NCBI RefSeq assembly: GCF_009827635.1
Contig: NZ_WTYW01000002.1
Span: 405,898 to 469,897 of the forward strand
Length of the DNA stretch: 64,000 nucleotides
Direction of reading: 5' to 3'
Origin: Parapontixanthobacter aurantiacus
Lineage (GTDB): Bacteria > Pseudomonadota > Alphaproteobacteria > Sphingomonadales > Sphingomonadaceae
Part shown: piece after piece, positions 63,584 through 64,000 of the stretch
How positions within the stretch are numbered: position 1 is the first letter of the stretch
Layout of the letters: each line of letters starts with the position of its first letter
The notes under the pieces: generated by a model
Database searches by the model: none
What the model was told of the DNA's origin: nothing
Seen by the model: only the letters and a program-made list of their open reading frames with translations
Program-made: the position numbers and the translations under genes

Positions 63584-64000
63584 TTAAGCGAAAGTCACCC
63601 GCGTCGACCGAACGGCAGCACTTCGCCGCATCATTCCGCCGATCCCGAAAAAGCCGAGAAGCATCAACGCCCAGGTTGCCGGCTCGGGAACAGGCGCGGA
63701 AATCGTTCCTGCAGCAACCGGAAGGCCGACAACGTAGGAGCCTTGCATTCCATTGATGATGCCGCCTGTTCCCGCGCCAGCGCCAAGGGGGACAGGTCCG
63801 CCATGAAGCACAATTTCACGAAATACGAGGGGGAACAGATCGGCAGCCTCGAACCCGTCGGCGAAGATACCCATCTGGCTCAGATCGAAGGTTTGTGAGT
63901 AATCAAGGATGCCGTCGGCTCCTACTTCCCCAATACCGGTCAGAGGCAGGATGATCGCACCGTAGGATACCGCGCCTTCGCCGATCTCGACGAATCCGTC
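63584..64000 (-). CDS. PEPxxWA-CTERM protein, 5' end outside window
   Basis: The reading frame is open from the window edge to the stop, giving 138 C-terminal residues with the start missing. The C terminus is PVPEPATWALMLLGFFGIGGMMRR followed by a short basic tail, the PEPxxWA-CTERM sorting signal for exosortase processing. The visible upstream part is Gly-rich (VEIGEGAVSYGAIILPLTGIG, then LGAGAGTGGIINGMQGSY) with no recognised domain. It lies next to the ECF sigma operon on the same strand. Confidence 0.85.
   Translation of the reverse strand, partial: DGFVEIGEGAVSYGAIILPLTGIGEVGADGILDYSQTFDLSQMGIFADGFEAADLFPLVFREIVLHGGPVPLGAGAGTGGIINGMQGSYVVGLPVAAGTISAPVPEPATWALMLLGFFGIGGMMRRSAAVRSTRVTFA

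Noticed and set aside
1..64000. Prophage, insertion sequence, toxin-antitoxin or defence island
   Set aside because: No transposase, integrase, phage structural protein, restriction enzyme or antitoxin family was recognised on either strand, and no terminal inverted repeats flank any block.

Overview
The window looks like one continuous piece of an alphaproteobacterial chromosome from the order Sphingomonadales, most likely an Erythrobacteraceae relative (Erythrobacter/Qipengyuania/Altererythrobacter type). The support is high-GC coding sequence, two PEPxxWA-CTERM proteins, a UrcA-family protein, a DUF1800/DUF1501 pair, and the block mutM-rpsT-dnaA with ubiE-ubiB-coaBC-dut and secB-Tim44-mltA-smr. 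The assignment rests on gene content and protein resemblance recalled from memory; no search was run. I see no phage, insertion sequence, integrase, CRISPR array or conjugation gene. Apart from the right end this is a core housekeeping region.

Layout. 1-339 is non-coding and carries a 32-bp GTTC-repeat element that recurs in front of ispG. 340-4720 (+): glutathione S-transferase, S1/P1 nuclease, dapE, a DAACS symporter and a GFA-family protein. 4710-6111 (-): nth and dapB, divergent from a Sir2 deacylase (6184-6897). 6906-10931 (-): a MoeB/ThiF-type E1 enzyme, dnaA, rpsT and mutM. 10990-15883 (+): ubiE, ubiB, coaBC (with a long acidic insert) and dut. 15926-23460 (-): DUF1501 and DUF1800 proteins, a DUF4136 lipoprotein, trpS, murJ and secB. 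23742-26338 (+): Tim44-like protein, mltA and an Smr protein. 26358-33358 (-): an APC permease, then the peroxide-defence genes katG, ahpF and ahpC, and a tiny basic protein. 33462-34550 (-) aroC is divergent from ruvA, a small membrane protein, a periplasmic DsrE-like protein and ruvB (34646-37181, +). A PEPxxWA-CTERM protein follows at 37356.

38163-46444 (-): rhodanese lipoprotein, acnA, EamA transporter, L,D-transpeptidase-like protein, retropepsin-like protease, HDAC-like deacetylase, a divergent inorganic pyrophosphatase and ispG. 46624-47637 (+): a ZntB/CorA transporter. 47648-50453 (-): SDR oxidoreductase, GNAT acetyltransferase and a mechanosensitive-channel-type protein. 50515-55359: isoaspartyl peptidase, prephenate dehydratase, membrane-anchored cytochrome c, rlmE and a Ppx/GppA phosphatase. 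tRNA-Gln(CUG) lies at 55604-55677.

The right end (55.7-64 kb) is more accessory in character: a LuxR-type regulator, a UrcA protein, an AraC regulator with a GPH sugar symporter, and a trimeric YadA-like adhesin next to an ECF sigma/RskA anti-sigma pair, with a second PEPxxWA-CTERM protein running off the window edge. The working hypothesis is that this last block is a surface/adhesion locus under its own ECF sigma factor. No wholly new system is proven. The best candidates for a second look are the repeated 32-bp element, the acidic CoaBC insert, the duplicated adhesin head with a calcium-loop-like insert, and the ECF-adhesin-CTERM locus.
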